Source: JACMLD01 sp039919885 (lineage in GTDB: Bacteria > Bacteroidota > Bacteroidia > Chitinophagales > Chitinophagaceae). From it: a stretch of 64,000 nucleotides of DNA. How positions within the stretch are numbered: the stretch's first letter is position 1; every line of letters begins with the position of its first letter. Where the stretch lies: NCBI GenBank assembly GCA_039919885.1, contig JBDSEV010000086.1, positions 6,664 to 70,663 on the forward strand. The letters are read 5' to 3'. The position numbers and the translations under genes are program-made. Of the stretch, positions 9,439-18,046 are shown piece after piece. Below the pieces are notes generated by a model, which had not been told where the DNA came from, searched no databases, and saw only the letters and a program-made list of their open reading frames with translations.

Positions 9439-9874
9439 AAAATGTTGATTCAGTCAAAAACAATAAAAAAATCTAGTCAGATTTACAAATACAAATTTAC
9501 CCTGTAACTATCTACACTTGCGGGGTACAATAGCATCATTATAATTTCAAATACATTGGCACCTTGTGTAATTTTCAATTTTTTCTCAATAAATATCAGA
9601 GGGATTTAAAATCAATAATCGTGAATTCATTTCTGCATTTGTCAGTGATTTTTAGGCACTCATTCCTGTTAATAATTGCTGCAATAAATCGCTCTCTACA
9701 TATTTAATTTTTCTGTACTTTTGAGGAGGAATTTGGGGATGAACTTTCAGGCATTTTTACGAAAAGTTAAAAACTTCAGTTTCGCATTTACGAACTAATT
9801 TTCAATAGCACTTTACCCTCAGAAGGGGGAGGTGCTCACCATCGGTGTTCAGGCTAATAGCCGGTACCACTCAT
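9439..9874. other. A+T-rich intergenic region at the island edge
   Basis: No convincing gene. It marks the change from the A+T-rich island to more ordinary DNA. A plus-strand TACTTTTG (9716-9723) matches the TAnnTTTG promoter box but has no TTTG partner at the usual distance. It runs straight into AGGAGGA (9724-9730) and a 19-codon frame starting with ATG at 9739 and ending at 9798. A start site about 7 bases after the box would fall inside the AGGAGGA, so I do not call a gene. The end of this stretch is the 3' side of the minus-strand oxidoreductase. Confidence 0.4.
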
Positions 9875-11272
9875 CTATTTCAACTTCATCGCCACCGGAT
9901 CCCACTGAATAATCTTTTTAGAGAAATAACTCTGGTTGCAGGCCAGCGCAGGCGCGGCGGCGCGGAAACCAAATGCCGCATCTTCCACTACGGCTTTGCC
10001 GGTTCGGATGGCATCAAAGAAATTGGTGAAATGATCCAGGTGATCGCTGTACCCCTGCGGCGCTTTAAATACAATGTCCTCTTTTGTCTTTCGTTTCTTT
10101 TGTTCCGGCTTCCATTTCGCATCGTATTCCTGCTGCATCTCCGCCTGCATTTTCCTGGAGAACGTAAACAATGAATCGTACCCACCAAAACCCGGCGCTT
10201 CCGGCATCAGGCTGTGCTTAATGGTAATGCTGTTCCCCATCACATCAATCACCCCTTCAGACCCCACCAGCCTGATCACTTCCTGGCCACCAGTCCCGCT
10301 AATAAAATTCACCTGCAGCGTGAGCTGAAAGGCATCGTGCTCAGGGGCATCCGGGTATTGCATTACACCGGCCATTACATCCGGCAGGTCGCGACCATCT
10401 TTCCAGTAGCTGAACTGCCCGGTACTATAAATACTTTGGGGCCCTTTTGAATTGGTAATGAAATGTGTTCCGCTTAACAGGTGAATGAACAGATCCCCGG
10501 CTACCCCGGTACCCACCTGCTTAAAAGCCCGCCACCAGAAAAACTTTTTTGCATCAAAATTCATTTTATCGGTTACCTCAATAAACTTGTCCCAGTTGGT
10601 GGTCATGGCATCCGCATCTTTAGGAATCGTATACTCCCAGGCACCAATGGAGCTTTGCCGGTCGTACACCGCATTCACCATATTCAACTTGCCGATCTCC
10701 CCGGCTGCCAGCAACTCTTTTGCCTTTGCATAACCAATACTGCTAACGCGCTGGCTACCCACCTGGAATATTTTCCCTGATTTTTGCGCGGCCGCCATCA
10801 CCGGCTTCCCCTCGCTGATTTTGTATACCATTGGTTTCTCACAATACACATGCTTGCCCTTTGCCAACGCATCCATCGCAATACGGGCATGCCACACATC
10901 AGTGGTGCATATCAATACCGCATCAATATCTTTTTTATCCAGCAATTCCTGGTAATTGATCGTAGTAAAAAGGTCCTTGCCATGCAGCTCTTTCGCATTC
11001 TCCAGCCGGCCCACATACAAATCGCAAATGCCGGCAAGCTCAACGCCAGGTACTTTTAAGGCGGTAGCCAGGTCGGAATGCCCCTGCACACCATAGCCAA
11101 TCACGCCTATCCGCAGCTTGTCATTCGACGTGATCTTTCGTTCATACCGCAGTATCCTTTCTTCCGCTTTTGCAGCAGCAAATGATGAAAACGGTGACGT
11201 GGCAGCTACCAGGCTGCTGGCAGCAATTTGCCGGAGAAATTTTTTCCTGGATTGGGCATTATCGTTAGGCAT
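9875..11272 (-). CDS. Exported Gfo/Idh/MocA-family oxidoreductase
   Basis: A 465-aa NAD(P)-dependent sugar or sugar-derivative oxidoreductase. The N-terminus SRKKFLRQ (residues 8-15) followed by a hydrophobic Ala/Ser-rich stretch to about residue 34 is a Tat-type export signal with Arg-Lys in place of the twin arginines; many Bacteroidota members of this family carry such leaders. The Rossmann motif GVIGYGVQGH sits at residues 56-65, and the family EKP motif is E145-K146-P147. The C-terminal two thirds is the alpha/beta substrate domain. It stands alone on the minus strand. Members of this family oxidise or reduce C1 or C3 of sugars and glycosides, or hydrolyse glycosides by an oxidation-elimination route; the substrate cannot be read from sequence. 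The enzyme type matches the sugar cluster at 49-64 kb. Confidence 0.9.
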   Translation of the reverse strand: MPNDNAQSRKKFLRQIAASSLVAATSPFSSFAAAKAEERILRYERKITSNDKLRIGVIGYGVQGHSDLATALKVPGVELAGICDLYVGRLENAKELHGKDLFTTINYQELLDKKDIDAVLICTTDVWHARIAMDALAKGKHVYCEKPMVYKISEGKPVMAAAQKSGKIFQVGSQRVSSIGYAKAKELLAAGEIGKLNMVNAVYDRQSSIGAWEYTIPKDADAMTTNWDKFIEVTDKMNFDAKKFFWWRAFKQVGTGVAGDLFIHLLSGTHFITNSKGPQSIYSTGQFSYWKDGRDLPDVMAGVMQYPDAPEHDAFQLTLQVNFISGTGGQEVIRLVGSEGVIDVMGNSITIKHSLMPEAPGFGGYDSLFTFSRKMQAEMQQEYDAKWKPEQKKRKTKEDIVFKAPQGYSDHLDHFTNFFDAIRTGKAVVEDAAFGFRAAAPALACNQSYFSKKIIQWDPVAMKLK

Positions 11273-11859
11273 ACAAAAGATTTAATGGTAAAAATATTGG
11301 TTTGCCCAGTAACCAGCAAAAGCGGTTTTCAATAAACTGCCCGTTGCCGGGCAGGGGTAATAGGTGGCATACAAAGAGCAACTACCGCTGTTATTAAGCG
11401 ATGACTTTATTTGACAACGCCCGAGCTTGTTAAATGGATATCCCATACAGGTCTGCTGCACCCACCCTGAAACATAGGCGCTGAAAATGGCGAAAAAAAT
11501 AAACGCTTCCAGGAATTAACTGGCAAATCAAAATAAACGATATTGATTGGATTTTAAATATATACAACGCACTTACTGTCAACAGTCCTGCACGGGCGCA
11601 AATAATAAATTAAAAGCAGGCGTTCCTGGTTCAACAGCCAGGTTGGATATTCTAAATTATATCAAGATGGTTCACAATTGCAACGCAACCAGATCTGCCA
11701 ATACTGTTGGCCTCTTAATTTCGCTATGGCAGTATGACGTCAATTAAAATTCAAATTTTTTGACGCTGCAGGATAAATTGAATCGCGGTGAAAATTCAAT
11801 GAAGAATGTGTTTTGGTAAATCTGGAAATTGAGTACACGGATCGACCTGCAGCAGTTAC
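11273..11859. other. Intergenic region between oxidoreductase and SDR gene
   Basis: Nearly 600 bases without a supported gene. It holds the upstream region of the minus-strand oxidoreductase (nearest part) and the trailing region of the SDR gene. A small perfect 7-bp hairpin with a TTGC loop lies at 11337-11354 without a T-run. A 66-codon plus-strand frame at 11547-11747 has no homology that I recognise and no promoter box, so it is left out. Confidence 0.4.
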
Positions 11860-11890
11860 AAAAAAAAGGCCGCCCCAATATTGAGACAGC
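11860..11890 (-). terminator. Intrinsic terminator of the SDR gene
   Basis: Read on the minus strand: GCTGTCTC, loop AATATT, GGGGCGGC, then C and eight T. The 8-bp stem includes three G-U wobble pairs in RNA. It lies 26 bases past the SDR stop codon, the right place and orientation to end that transcript. Confidence 0.7.
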
Positions 11891-11916
11891 TTTTTAGCAG
11901 GGACGAATTGAAAAAA

Positions 11917-12666
11917 TTATCTTAATCCACCAGATACATTGATTTTTTGTCCGTTTACCCATCCGGCATCATCAGAGGCAAGAAACACCGCCACTTTAGC
12001 AATATCATCGGGTTGTCCAATTCTGCCAAGTGGTGTATCGGATACAATTGATTTTTCCAAATCGCCGCCGATCATACCAAGCGTTTGGGCGCCTTCTGTA
12101 TTTACACCCCCGGGGGCAATGGTGTTTACCCTGATGTTTTTACCGCCAAGCTCTTTAGACAATGCAATGGCGATGGTGTCTACCGCGCCTTTGCTGGCAG
12201 AATACACCACAGAATTTGCCATCGGGTTATCGCTTATCACGGAACTCACATTAATGATACTTCCGCCATCACCATTAAAATGCTGAATGGCCTCCTGCGC
12301 TGTAAGAATGGTGCCTAACACATTGGTGTTAAACTGGCGGTGAAATTCGTCTTCTGTAATGGCCTCCAGCGGCTGGAATGCAAACACCCCTGCATTGTTT
12401 ACCAGGATATCTAATTTGCCGTACGCAGTTTTTGTTTCTGCAAATAGTTTTTTTACATCTGCTGATACAGAAACATTTCCCTGGATGGCGATTGCTTTGC
12501 CCCCGCCGGCGATAATTTCTTTTACCACCTTGTCGGCGCCTGTCTTATCAGAAGAATAATTGACCACTACCGATGCACCTGCGGTACCATACGCTTTAGC
12601 TATACCCGCACCAATACCTTTTGAAGCGCCCGTTACGATGGCTACTTTGTTTTTTAATGTTGACAT
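11917..12666 (-). CDS. SDR-family oxidoreductase (FabG-like)
   Basis: A 249-aa classical short-chain dehydrogenase/reductase, cytoplasmic, NAD(P)-dependent. The cofactor motif TGASKGIG is at residues 12-19, NNAG at 90-93, the catalytic Ser at 141/142, and Y155-x3-K159 (YSASK) completes the active site. Length and the C-terminal GGDLEKS...GWVNGQKINVSGG pattern fit 3-oxoacyl-ACP-reductase-like SDRs, many of which in fact act on other carbonyls. The gene directly follows the TetR gene on the same strand. A palindromic site at 12709-12719 lies 43 bases before the ATG, and a matching one sits at the regulator's own promoter, so it is most likely de-repressed by a ligand of that TetR protein. Confidence 0.93.
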   Translation of the reverse strand: MSTLKNKVAIVTGASKGIGAGIAKAYGTAGASVVVNYSSDKTGADKVVKEIIAGGGKAIAIQGNVSVSADVKKLFAETKTAYGKLDILVNNAGVFAFQPLEAITEDEFHRQFNTNVLGTILTAQEAIQHFNGDGGSIINVSSVISDNPMANSVVYSASKGAVDTIAIALSKELGGKNIRVNTIAPGGVNTEGAQTLGMIGGDLEKSIVSDTPLGRIGQPDDIAKVAVFLASDDAGWVNGQKINVSGGLR

Positions 12667-12708
12667 GATTGTTGATTTTAGTTTTTAATTTAATTGCATT
12701 AATTTATC

Positions 12709-12719
12709 TAACAGTGTTA
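12709..12719. promoter_or_regulatory. Palindromic operator copy 1 (TetR target) before the SDR gene
   Basis: TAACA-G-TGTTA, a perfect 5+1+5 palindrome between the TetR stop and the SDR start. On the minus strand a TTTG (complement of 12729-12732) stands upstream of it, so the site would lie between or over the promoter elements of the SDR gene. The same palindrome, with C as its centre base on this strand, recurs at 13362-13374. Confidence 0.65.
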
Positions 12720-12741
12720 ACTTTAGGACAAAAAAAAGAGA

Positions 12742-13341
12742 TTAATTTTTTATGGCATGGATCATCCCGCCGATGGCATCTTTTAAAACCTGCCGGTTGA
12801 TTTCTTCAGAAACCAATTGGCGGGTCATATTGATAGAAATTAACCCATGCACTACCGACCAAAAGGTGTAGTAGCGACGGTCTATATTTTCTTTCGTTCT
12901 GTTCGCCGCAGGCAAAAGGTCTTCGATTTTATTCCGCAGCATGGTTTCCGGACCTTTCAGCACAACGCAGGGATTTTCGCTCACACAACAATTTGTCTGC
13001 ACCCCGTACATCACCTGGTAGAGCTCCTTTTCAGCAAAAGCAAAATTCCAGTAAGCCAGCCACATTGCTTCCAACTGGCGCTCCGGCTCCGTAAAAAGGT
13101 TGCCGGCGTCCTGCATTTGCTTTGCAAGCTTTAGATAACCTGTCCGGGTAAGTTCCTGCAGAATGGCCTCTTTGCTATTAAAATACTCATATATTACAGG
13201 TGCCGTATATTCTATTTTATCCGCAATTTTCCGCATACTCAGCGAGGGCCAGCCTTCCGCTTTGGCAATGTCAAGGGCAGCGTCAAGAATATTGATTCTT
13301 GTCTCCTCCTTTAATCGCTGTATCCTGTCTTTGCTGGCCAT
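12742..13341 (-). CDS. TetR/AcrR-family transcriptional regulator
   Basis: A 199-aa ligand-responsive repressor. The N-terminal DNA-binding domain is clear: an initial helix (INILDAALDIAKAEG), then SLSMRKIADKI and the recognition helix region TAPVIYEYFNSKEAIL, about residues 34-62. The rest is a helical ligand-binding and dimerisation domain; a Cys cluster (TNCCVSENPC) about two thirds along is unusual and might sense thiol-reactive compounds or metal, which is speculation. I chose ATG 13341 rather than a GTG at 13368 because the GTG overlaps the operator and lies at the expected transcription start. It is followed by the SDR gene on the same strand and shares its palindromic operator, so autoregulation and control of the SDR gene are expected. 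Confidence 0.92.
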   Translation of the reverse strand: MASKDRIQRLKEETRINILDAALDIAKAEGWPSLSMRKIADKIEYTAPVIYEYFNSKEAILQELTRTGYLKLAKQMQDAGNLFTEPERQLEAMWLAYWNFAFAEKELYQVMYGVQTNCCVSENPCVVLKGPETMLRNKIEDLLPAANRTKENIDRRYYTFWSVVHGLISINMTRQLVSEEINRQVLKDAIGGMIHAIKN

Positions 13342-13361
13342 TTTTAGTTTGTGTAAATAAT

Positions 13362-13374
13362 CTAACACTGTTAG
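13362..13374. promoter_or_regulatory. Palindromic operator copy 2 at the TetR gene's own promoter
   Basis: CTAACA-C-TGTTAG, a perfect 6+1+6 palindrome that begins right after the -7 box of the TetR promoter, covering the expected transcription start. This is the classical position for autorepression. Confidence 0.7.
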
Positions 13375-13375
13375 G

Positions 13376-13407
13376 CAAAGCTAATGCCATAAATTGGGAC
13401 TGCCAAA
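13376..13407 (-). promoter_or_regulatory. Bacteroidota-type promoter of the TetR gene
   Basis: On the minus strand TTTG (complement of 13404-13407), 20 bases, then TAGCTTTG (complement of 13376-13383). This fits the TTTG / TAnnTTTG promoter pattern of Bacteroidota housekeeping sigma factors. The palindromic operator follows directly downstream. Confidence 0.65.
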
Positions 13408-13426
13408 AAGTCTTTGGTATCTTCCC

Positions 13427-15901
13427 TTAACAATTGCCCGGAATCAGGATATTGAATAAACAGCCCCTATTTTCCGTGCTTTCTACTTGTATTTCTCCTC
13501 CGTGTGCCTTTACAATATCATACGCCAGCGATAACCCCAGGCCTGTTCCCTGCCCGGTGGGTTTGGTAGTGAAGAAGGGTTGAAATATTTTATCAATAAT
13601 ATTTTGAGGAATGCCATTGCCATTATCTGTTACACTAATCAAAACATTTTTGTCATTTTGTTTTGTACTTATTGAAACCGTTGGTTCGTAATTTTCAATT
13701 CCTGATTTCTTTTTTTGATCAACGGCATAAAAGGCATTCGTAATTAAATTCAGGATCACCCTTCCCATATCCTGTGGAATGATATTTACTTTTCCGACAG
13801 ATGGATCGAAATCTGTTTTCAACGTGGCATTGAACATCTTGTCTTTTGCACGCAGACCATGATAAGCCAGCCGCATATACTCATCGCACAATGCATTGAT
13901 GTCTGTAGGTTCTTTTTGCCCTTTGCTGGCTTGTGAATGTTGCAACATCCCTTTCACAATGGCATCAGCGCGTTTGCCATGATGGTTTATTTTTTCCAGA
14001 TTGGCATCTATATCTTTAAGCAGTTCCTCCTGTTCTTCACTTTTTAATGTGGATTTTTGACTCTTTAACTCATCGATTAGCTCCCTGCTTATCTCGGAAA
14101 AGTTATTGACAAAATTCAACGGATTTTGTATTTCATGTGCAATGCCTGCGGTGAGTTCTCCCAGTGACGCCATTTTTTCTGCCTGTATCAGTTGCGCCTG
14201 CGTAGATCGTAATTCCGTCAATGCGGCCTCCGCTTTCTTACGGGCAGTTTTTATTTCTATGATATCCTGTTCAGCTCTTGATGCCTGTGCTTCTGCTTTT
14301 TGCAAATCGAGAAAACGGGTATAGGTTTGCTCAAACACTTTCGCAAATCGTATAAAAATATCATGGGCTTCCGCCAGCGGTTCCAAAGTGATGAACAACA
14401 GGTAGCCATGTTTAAAATAAGTAACATGATCTATTTGCTTTGCAGGAAAAGATCCGCCACTTGCTTTTAACTGTTTCAATGCGTCACCCATCACCGGAAC
14501 GGTCATCAGGTAGTCGTAATGGGCTTCACATGCCTTCCCCTCAAACGTTTTAATGTACATCGGCCTTCCTGCCTTTCCTTCTTCATAATAATGCTGAAAA
14601 ATATTCTCTCTTGGTGTTTTATACGTGGGCATAGTTCCCATTTCAGAACTAAACCATTCTGTAGATTCATTGTCACCGTAAATATTGAAGGCACAGCCTC
14701 TTGTTTTAATACCCAATGCCCTTACCTGGCTGTCTAACAACAACGATGCTGCTGCCAGTTCATCACTGTGCTGCATGGCCATCGTTCTTGCCCTTACTCT
14801 TTCCAAAGCCAATTCTATTTCTGATTCCCTCGCCTGCTCTTCTGCTTTCTGTAAATCTAGGAAACGGGTATAGGTTTGCTGGAATACTTTACCAAAACGC
14901 ATGAGAATTTCATTCTCTTTATCGGAATAAGGGATACCCGAAAAATTCTCGATATATAATCCAACATTATCTAACAAGACAGTTGAAATGGCAAGCCCCG
15001 GACGTCCCAGATAATATTGCCTTGTTTCCTCCGTCACTTCGGGGAATAACGAAAAAAGATCCTGGTAAAATTTATTCTTTTCTTCAAACGTCAGCAGGTT
15101 AGCAAAAAAATCCAGGCCCTTTTCCTTGGCTTCAATAAAACTATTCCAGTGGGGAGAATCAAAATACGGAATTGTTAACTGGGCAGGTACGGCATGCTCA
15201 TCCGCCAGCCAGATAAACATGTCGTTCCTGGTTTTATAATCCATAATAAAACCAGCGTGTTCAGTAAATATATTTACCTGGATAAATTGTTCAAATACAA
15301 CTTTAATCACGTCCCTGAGTTCCTCACTTTTCTGCATACCCATTGATCTGCTCCGCACTTTCTCCAACACCCCTTCGACGGCCAGTTCCCGATTTTTTTC
15401 AACCAGGTCTGCCGTCCTCTCCGCAACCAATTTTTCAAGGGCGTCCGCTTTTTGTTTCCATTCTTCTATGCCATAGGTGTCTGTTTCTGAGGCAACATGT
15501 TCAGGCTTCGATACATGCCAATGGATCATTTTCCATTGAGCTTCGTTAAATTCAAGGATGGCTGACGCCCGCATGCCGAATCCGGTAGTTTCATTGTTGA
15601 CCGAAATACTCAACCAGATGTCTTCTACAACGATCGCAATATTTTCTCCAGCAGGATAATCACGATACACTTCAGTTCTGTGATAACTCAAATCAAATCC
15701 CTGGCTTTGTTCTTTCTGCATCCTGATCAGCGCACGCAATCCATCCAAAGAAGTATACTGTTCTTCTACAGCGGTGCCAATTACCATTATTTTTTGGGCG
15801 AATACTTCATCCAGGTTTTCATCTGATTCCATACCAAATCCTATCCGGATAGCCCTGGTAAGTGTATCGTTCAGCAAATACTCCTTTTCCTTATGCATCA
15901 T
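13427..15901 (-). CDS. Cytoplasmic hybrid sensor: SnoaL-like domain, two GAF-like regions, histidine kinase
   Basis: An 824-aa soluble sensor kinase. The N-terminal ~135 residues resemble a SnoaL/DUF4440 (NTF2-like) pocket; a short coiled coil follows; then two regions each introduced by a LERVR(A/S)R-type repeat (VLEKVRSRSMGMQ and ALERVRARTMAMQ) of the GAF-like kind seen in Bacteroidota kinases. The kinase module has a second coiled coil, phospho-acceptor H589 in GIAHEIQNPLNF, N-box NLITNAFYAV, G1 DNGNGIP and G2 GTGLGLSL. No membrane segment, so it senses a cytoplasmic signal or works with its neighbour. ATG 15901 follows the stop of the upstream kinase gene by 9 bases, so the two are cotranscribed. 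No response regulator gene is adjacent. The kinase module is almost identical in DNA to that of the neighbour. Confidence 0.9.
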   Translation of the reverse strand: MMHKEKEYLLNDTLTRAIRIGFGMESDENLDEVFAQKIMVIGTAVEEQYTSLDGLRALIRMQKEQSQGFDLSYHRTEVYRDYPAGENIAIVVEDIWLSISVNNETTGFGMRASAILEFNEAQWKMIHWHVSKPEHVASETDTYGIEEWKQKADALEKLVAERTADLVEKNRELAVEGVLEKVRSRSMGMQKSEELRDVIKVVFEQFIQVNIFTEHAGFIMDYKTRNDMFIWLADEHAVPAQLTIPYFDSPHWNSFIEAKEKGLDFFANLLTFEEKNKFYQDLFSLFPEVTEETRQYYLGRPGLAISTVLLDNVGLYIENFSGIPYSDKENEILMRFGKVFQQTYTRFLDLQKAEEQARESEIELALERVRARTMAMQHSDELAAASLLLDSQVRALGIKTRGCAFNIYGDNESTEWFSSEMGTMPTYKTPRENIFQHYYEEGKAGRPMYIKTFEGKACEAHYDYLMTVPVMGDALKQLKASGGSFPAKQIDHVTYFKHGYLLFITLEPLAEAHDIFIRFAKVFEQTYTRFLDLQKAEAQASRAEQDIIEIKTARKKAEAALTELRSTQAQLIQAEKMASLGELTAGIAHEIQNPLNFVNNFSEISRELIDELKSQKSTLKSEEQEELLKDIDANLEKINHHGKRADAIVKGMLQHSQASKGQKEPTDINALCDEYMRLAYHGLRAKDKMFNATLKTDFDPSVGKVNIIPQDMGRVILNLITNAFYAVDQKKKSGIENYEPTVSISTKQNDKNVLISVTDNGNGIPQNIIDKIFQPFFTTKPTGQGTGLGLSLAYDIVKAHGGEIQVESTENRGCLFNILIPGNC
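13501..14205 (-). repeat. Duplicated kinase module, copy A (with 15979-16683)
   Basis: About 705 bases coding for the HisKA and HATPase parts match 15979-16683 at a constant offset of 2478 bases. By eye mismatches are sparse and mostly third-position, while the flanking sensor parts are unrelated. Confidence 0.85.
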
Positions 15902-15910
15902 TAACAAAGA

Positions 15911-18046
15911 TTACAGGGGTAGATAAATGATAAATGTGGTTGTGTCGTTTTGTTTTGTTTCTACTTTCAACTCACCGCCGTGTGCTTTCACAATATCATA
16001 CGCCAGCGATAACCCCAGGCCAGTTCCCTGCCCGGTGGGTTTGGTAGTGAAGAAGGGTTGAAATATTTTATCGACAATATTTGGCGGAATGCCATTGCCA
16101 TTATCTGTTACACTAATCAAAACATTTTTGTCATTTTGTTTTGTACTTACTGAAACCGTTGGTTCGAAATTTTCAATTCCTGATTTCTTTTTTTCAGCAA
16201 CGGCATAAAAGGCATTCGTAATTAAATTCAACATCACTCTTCCCATGTCCTGCGGAATGATATTTACTTTTCCGACAGATGGATCGAAATCTGTTTTCAA
16301 CGTGGCATTGAACATCTTGTCTTTTGCACGCAGCCCATGATAAGCCAACCGCATATATTCATCGCACAATGCATTGATATCTGTAGGTTCCTTCTTTCCT
16401 TTGCTGGCCTGTGAATGTTGCAACATCCCTTTCACAATGGCATCAGCGCGTTTGCCATGATGGTTTATTTTTTCAAGATTGGCATCTATATCATTCAGCA
16501 GTTCCTCCTGTTCTTCACTTTTTAAAGTTGATTTTTGACTTTTTAACTCATCGATCAGCTCCCTGCTTATCTCGGAAAAATTATTCACAAAATTCAACGG
16601 ATTTTGTATTTCATGTGCAATGCCTGCGGTGAGTTCTCCAAGGCTTGCCATCTTTTCGGATTGTATCAGTTGCGCCTGTGTTGACGTAAGTTCCTGTAAA
16701 GAATTATGCAGGGCCGCTGTTCTTTCTGCTACCTGCTTTTCAAGTAATTCGTTTTGGTTGGCCAGCAAATGTTGCTTATCCTGCTCCTGCGCCAGGTTTT
16801 TTGCAGAAAGGTTTTGCACTTCCGCAAGCGTTGTCCGTAACTGCTTGGTGGTAAGCGAACTTTGTATGCCAAGGTAAAATGACATGCCAATGGGAAAGCA
16901 CATTTGCGCTGCATAAAATAAAAGCTGTGATGGAACACTGTCTATTGGAATAAATATACTGAGCGAGCTGATTACAAGGTAAAACAGAAGCCCTACCAAT
17001 ATAATAGCTGCATCTTTTTTATGATTTCTGATCGCCCAAAAACAGGCATGCGCCCCTTCCGCCAAATAAAAGGCGGGAACCAAATACGTGACGGCAAAAA
17101 AAGCCAGTGTTCCGTTCGTATAAATGCCAACAATCATTACAACTGACAATGCAATTAATATTTTTAAAATGGCCCGGGGCTTATAATCGAACAAACTATA
17201 AACAGTGAGTATCATGAACAGCATGCCAATCGTTATTGCAATACCTTCAATATAAAACACCCACATCATCCAGGCAACTTTACCGTAACGCTCTGCCCCC
17301 AAAACCTCAGTAGGCAACGCGTTCAGGCTAAAAGCGAGCATACATAGTGCATAATACAAATGCACTTTTTTGCTTTTATCGAACATGAAATACACGAGAT
17401 AAATAAATCCAATGATTAGCAATGTGCCGGCGCTGATACTAAAAATGATAACGTACATTTTTACCTGGTGCTCGTTGTCATTGTAGTTTTTAACCGCCGT
17501 CTTTTCCCTGTTTATATATAAGTTGAAAACAGGCATATAACGGTCCAGGTAAGAAATGTAAGGAATTCCTGGTTGGTATGCCACTCTTACCGCAATCACA
17601 TTTTGTATATCCTTCAATAAATTAATTGAAAAAGGCTGGGCAGATGGAAGCCACGCCTGAACTTTTTTTGGGTCGGCATCAATGATGCCATATTGCTGGA
17701 TCAAAACTCCGTTCAGGTATAATGCTGACGCAGTGTATTGCTCTATATGCGCCGCCAATAATTGTTCTTTCAGGGAAGTATCAACGCTCAGGTGTAACCG
17801 CAACCAGATTATTCCTGATTTATGAAATTGCCGGTAGGTTTGTATATCCTTGGTAACGTCTATTGGCAGCCATTTGCTGTCGTCCAGACCCGGATCAGCA
17901 AACCTGGGTTCGTCACCTGCATACATTTTCCAGCCGGTCAGTAATGTATCCCGGTCTGACAGCGTGTTTAAATGAAACACCTGCTGCTGTGCAACAATAT
18001 TTACCGTAATAAAAAAAACAACCAAAGACAGCGCATGCTTCTTCAT
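15911..18046 (-). CDS. 7TM-DISM-type membrane sensor histidine kinase
   Basis: A 711-aa membrane sensor kinase. Signal peptide at residues 1-20 (ending VAQQQ), then an extracytoplasmic jelly-roll-like domain with a GIIWLRLHL strand as in 7TMR-DISM sensors (to about residue 185), then seven hydrophobic segments between about 195 and 405. A coiled coil leads to the kinase module: H478 in GIAHEIQNPLNF, NLITNAFYAV, DNGNGIP, GTGLGLSL. The periplasmic domain type binds carbohydrates or other small molecules in related proteins, but the ligand here is unknown. It is the promoter-proximal gene of a two-kinase operon; the second kinase starts 9 bases after its stop. No partner regulator is nearby, so the phospho-target must be elsewhere. 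Confidence 0.92.
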   Translation of the reverse strand: MKKHALSLVVFFITVNIVAQQQVFHLNTLSDRDTLLTGWKMYAGDEPRFADPGLDDSKWLPIDVTKDIQTYRQFHKSGIIWLRLHLSVDTSLKEQLLAAHIEQYTASALYLNGVLIQQYGIIDADPKKVQAWLPSAQPFSINLLKDIQNVIAVRVAYQPGIPYISYLDRYMPVFNLYINREKTAVKNYNDNEHQVKMYVIIFSISAGTLLIIGFIYLVYFMFDKSKKVHLYYALCMLAFSLNALPTEVLGAERYGKVAWMMWVFYIEGIAITIGMLFMILTVYSLFDYKPRAILKILIALSVVMIVGIYTNGTLAFFAVTYLVPAFYLAEGAHACFWAIRNHKKDAAIILVGLLFYLVISSLSIFIPIDSVPSQLLFYAAQMCFPIGMSFYLGIQSSLTTKQLRTTLAEVQNLSAKNLAQEQDKQHLLANQNELLEKQVAERTAALHNSLQELTSTQAQLIQSEKMASLGELTAGIAHEIQNPLNFVNNFSEISRELIDELKSQKSTLKSEEQEELLNDIDANLEKINHHGKRADAIVKGMLQHSQASKGKKEPTDINALCDEYMRLAYHGLRAKDKMFNATLKTDFDPSVGKVNIIPQDMGRVMLNLITNAFYAVAEKKKSGIENFEPTVSVSTKQNDKNVLISVTDNGNGIPPNIVDKIFQPFFTTKPTGQGTGLGLSLAYDIVKAHGGELKVETKQNDTTTFIIYLPL
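15979..16683 (-). repeat. Duplicated kinase module, copy B (with 13501-14205)
   Basis: Second copy of the near-identical kinase-coding segment. The match fades at both ends, at the C-terminal tail and inside the coiled coil (shared TSTQAQLIQ-type sequence). Confidence 0.85.

Noticed and set aside
11337..11354. Perfect 7-bp hairpin as a terminator
   Set aside because: No T-run on either strand, and it lies upstream of the gene rather than after one.
13342..13368. GTG start for the TetR protein adding nine residues
   Set aside because: It overlaps the palindromic operator and the expected transcription start; ATG 13341 gives the usual family N-terminus.
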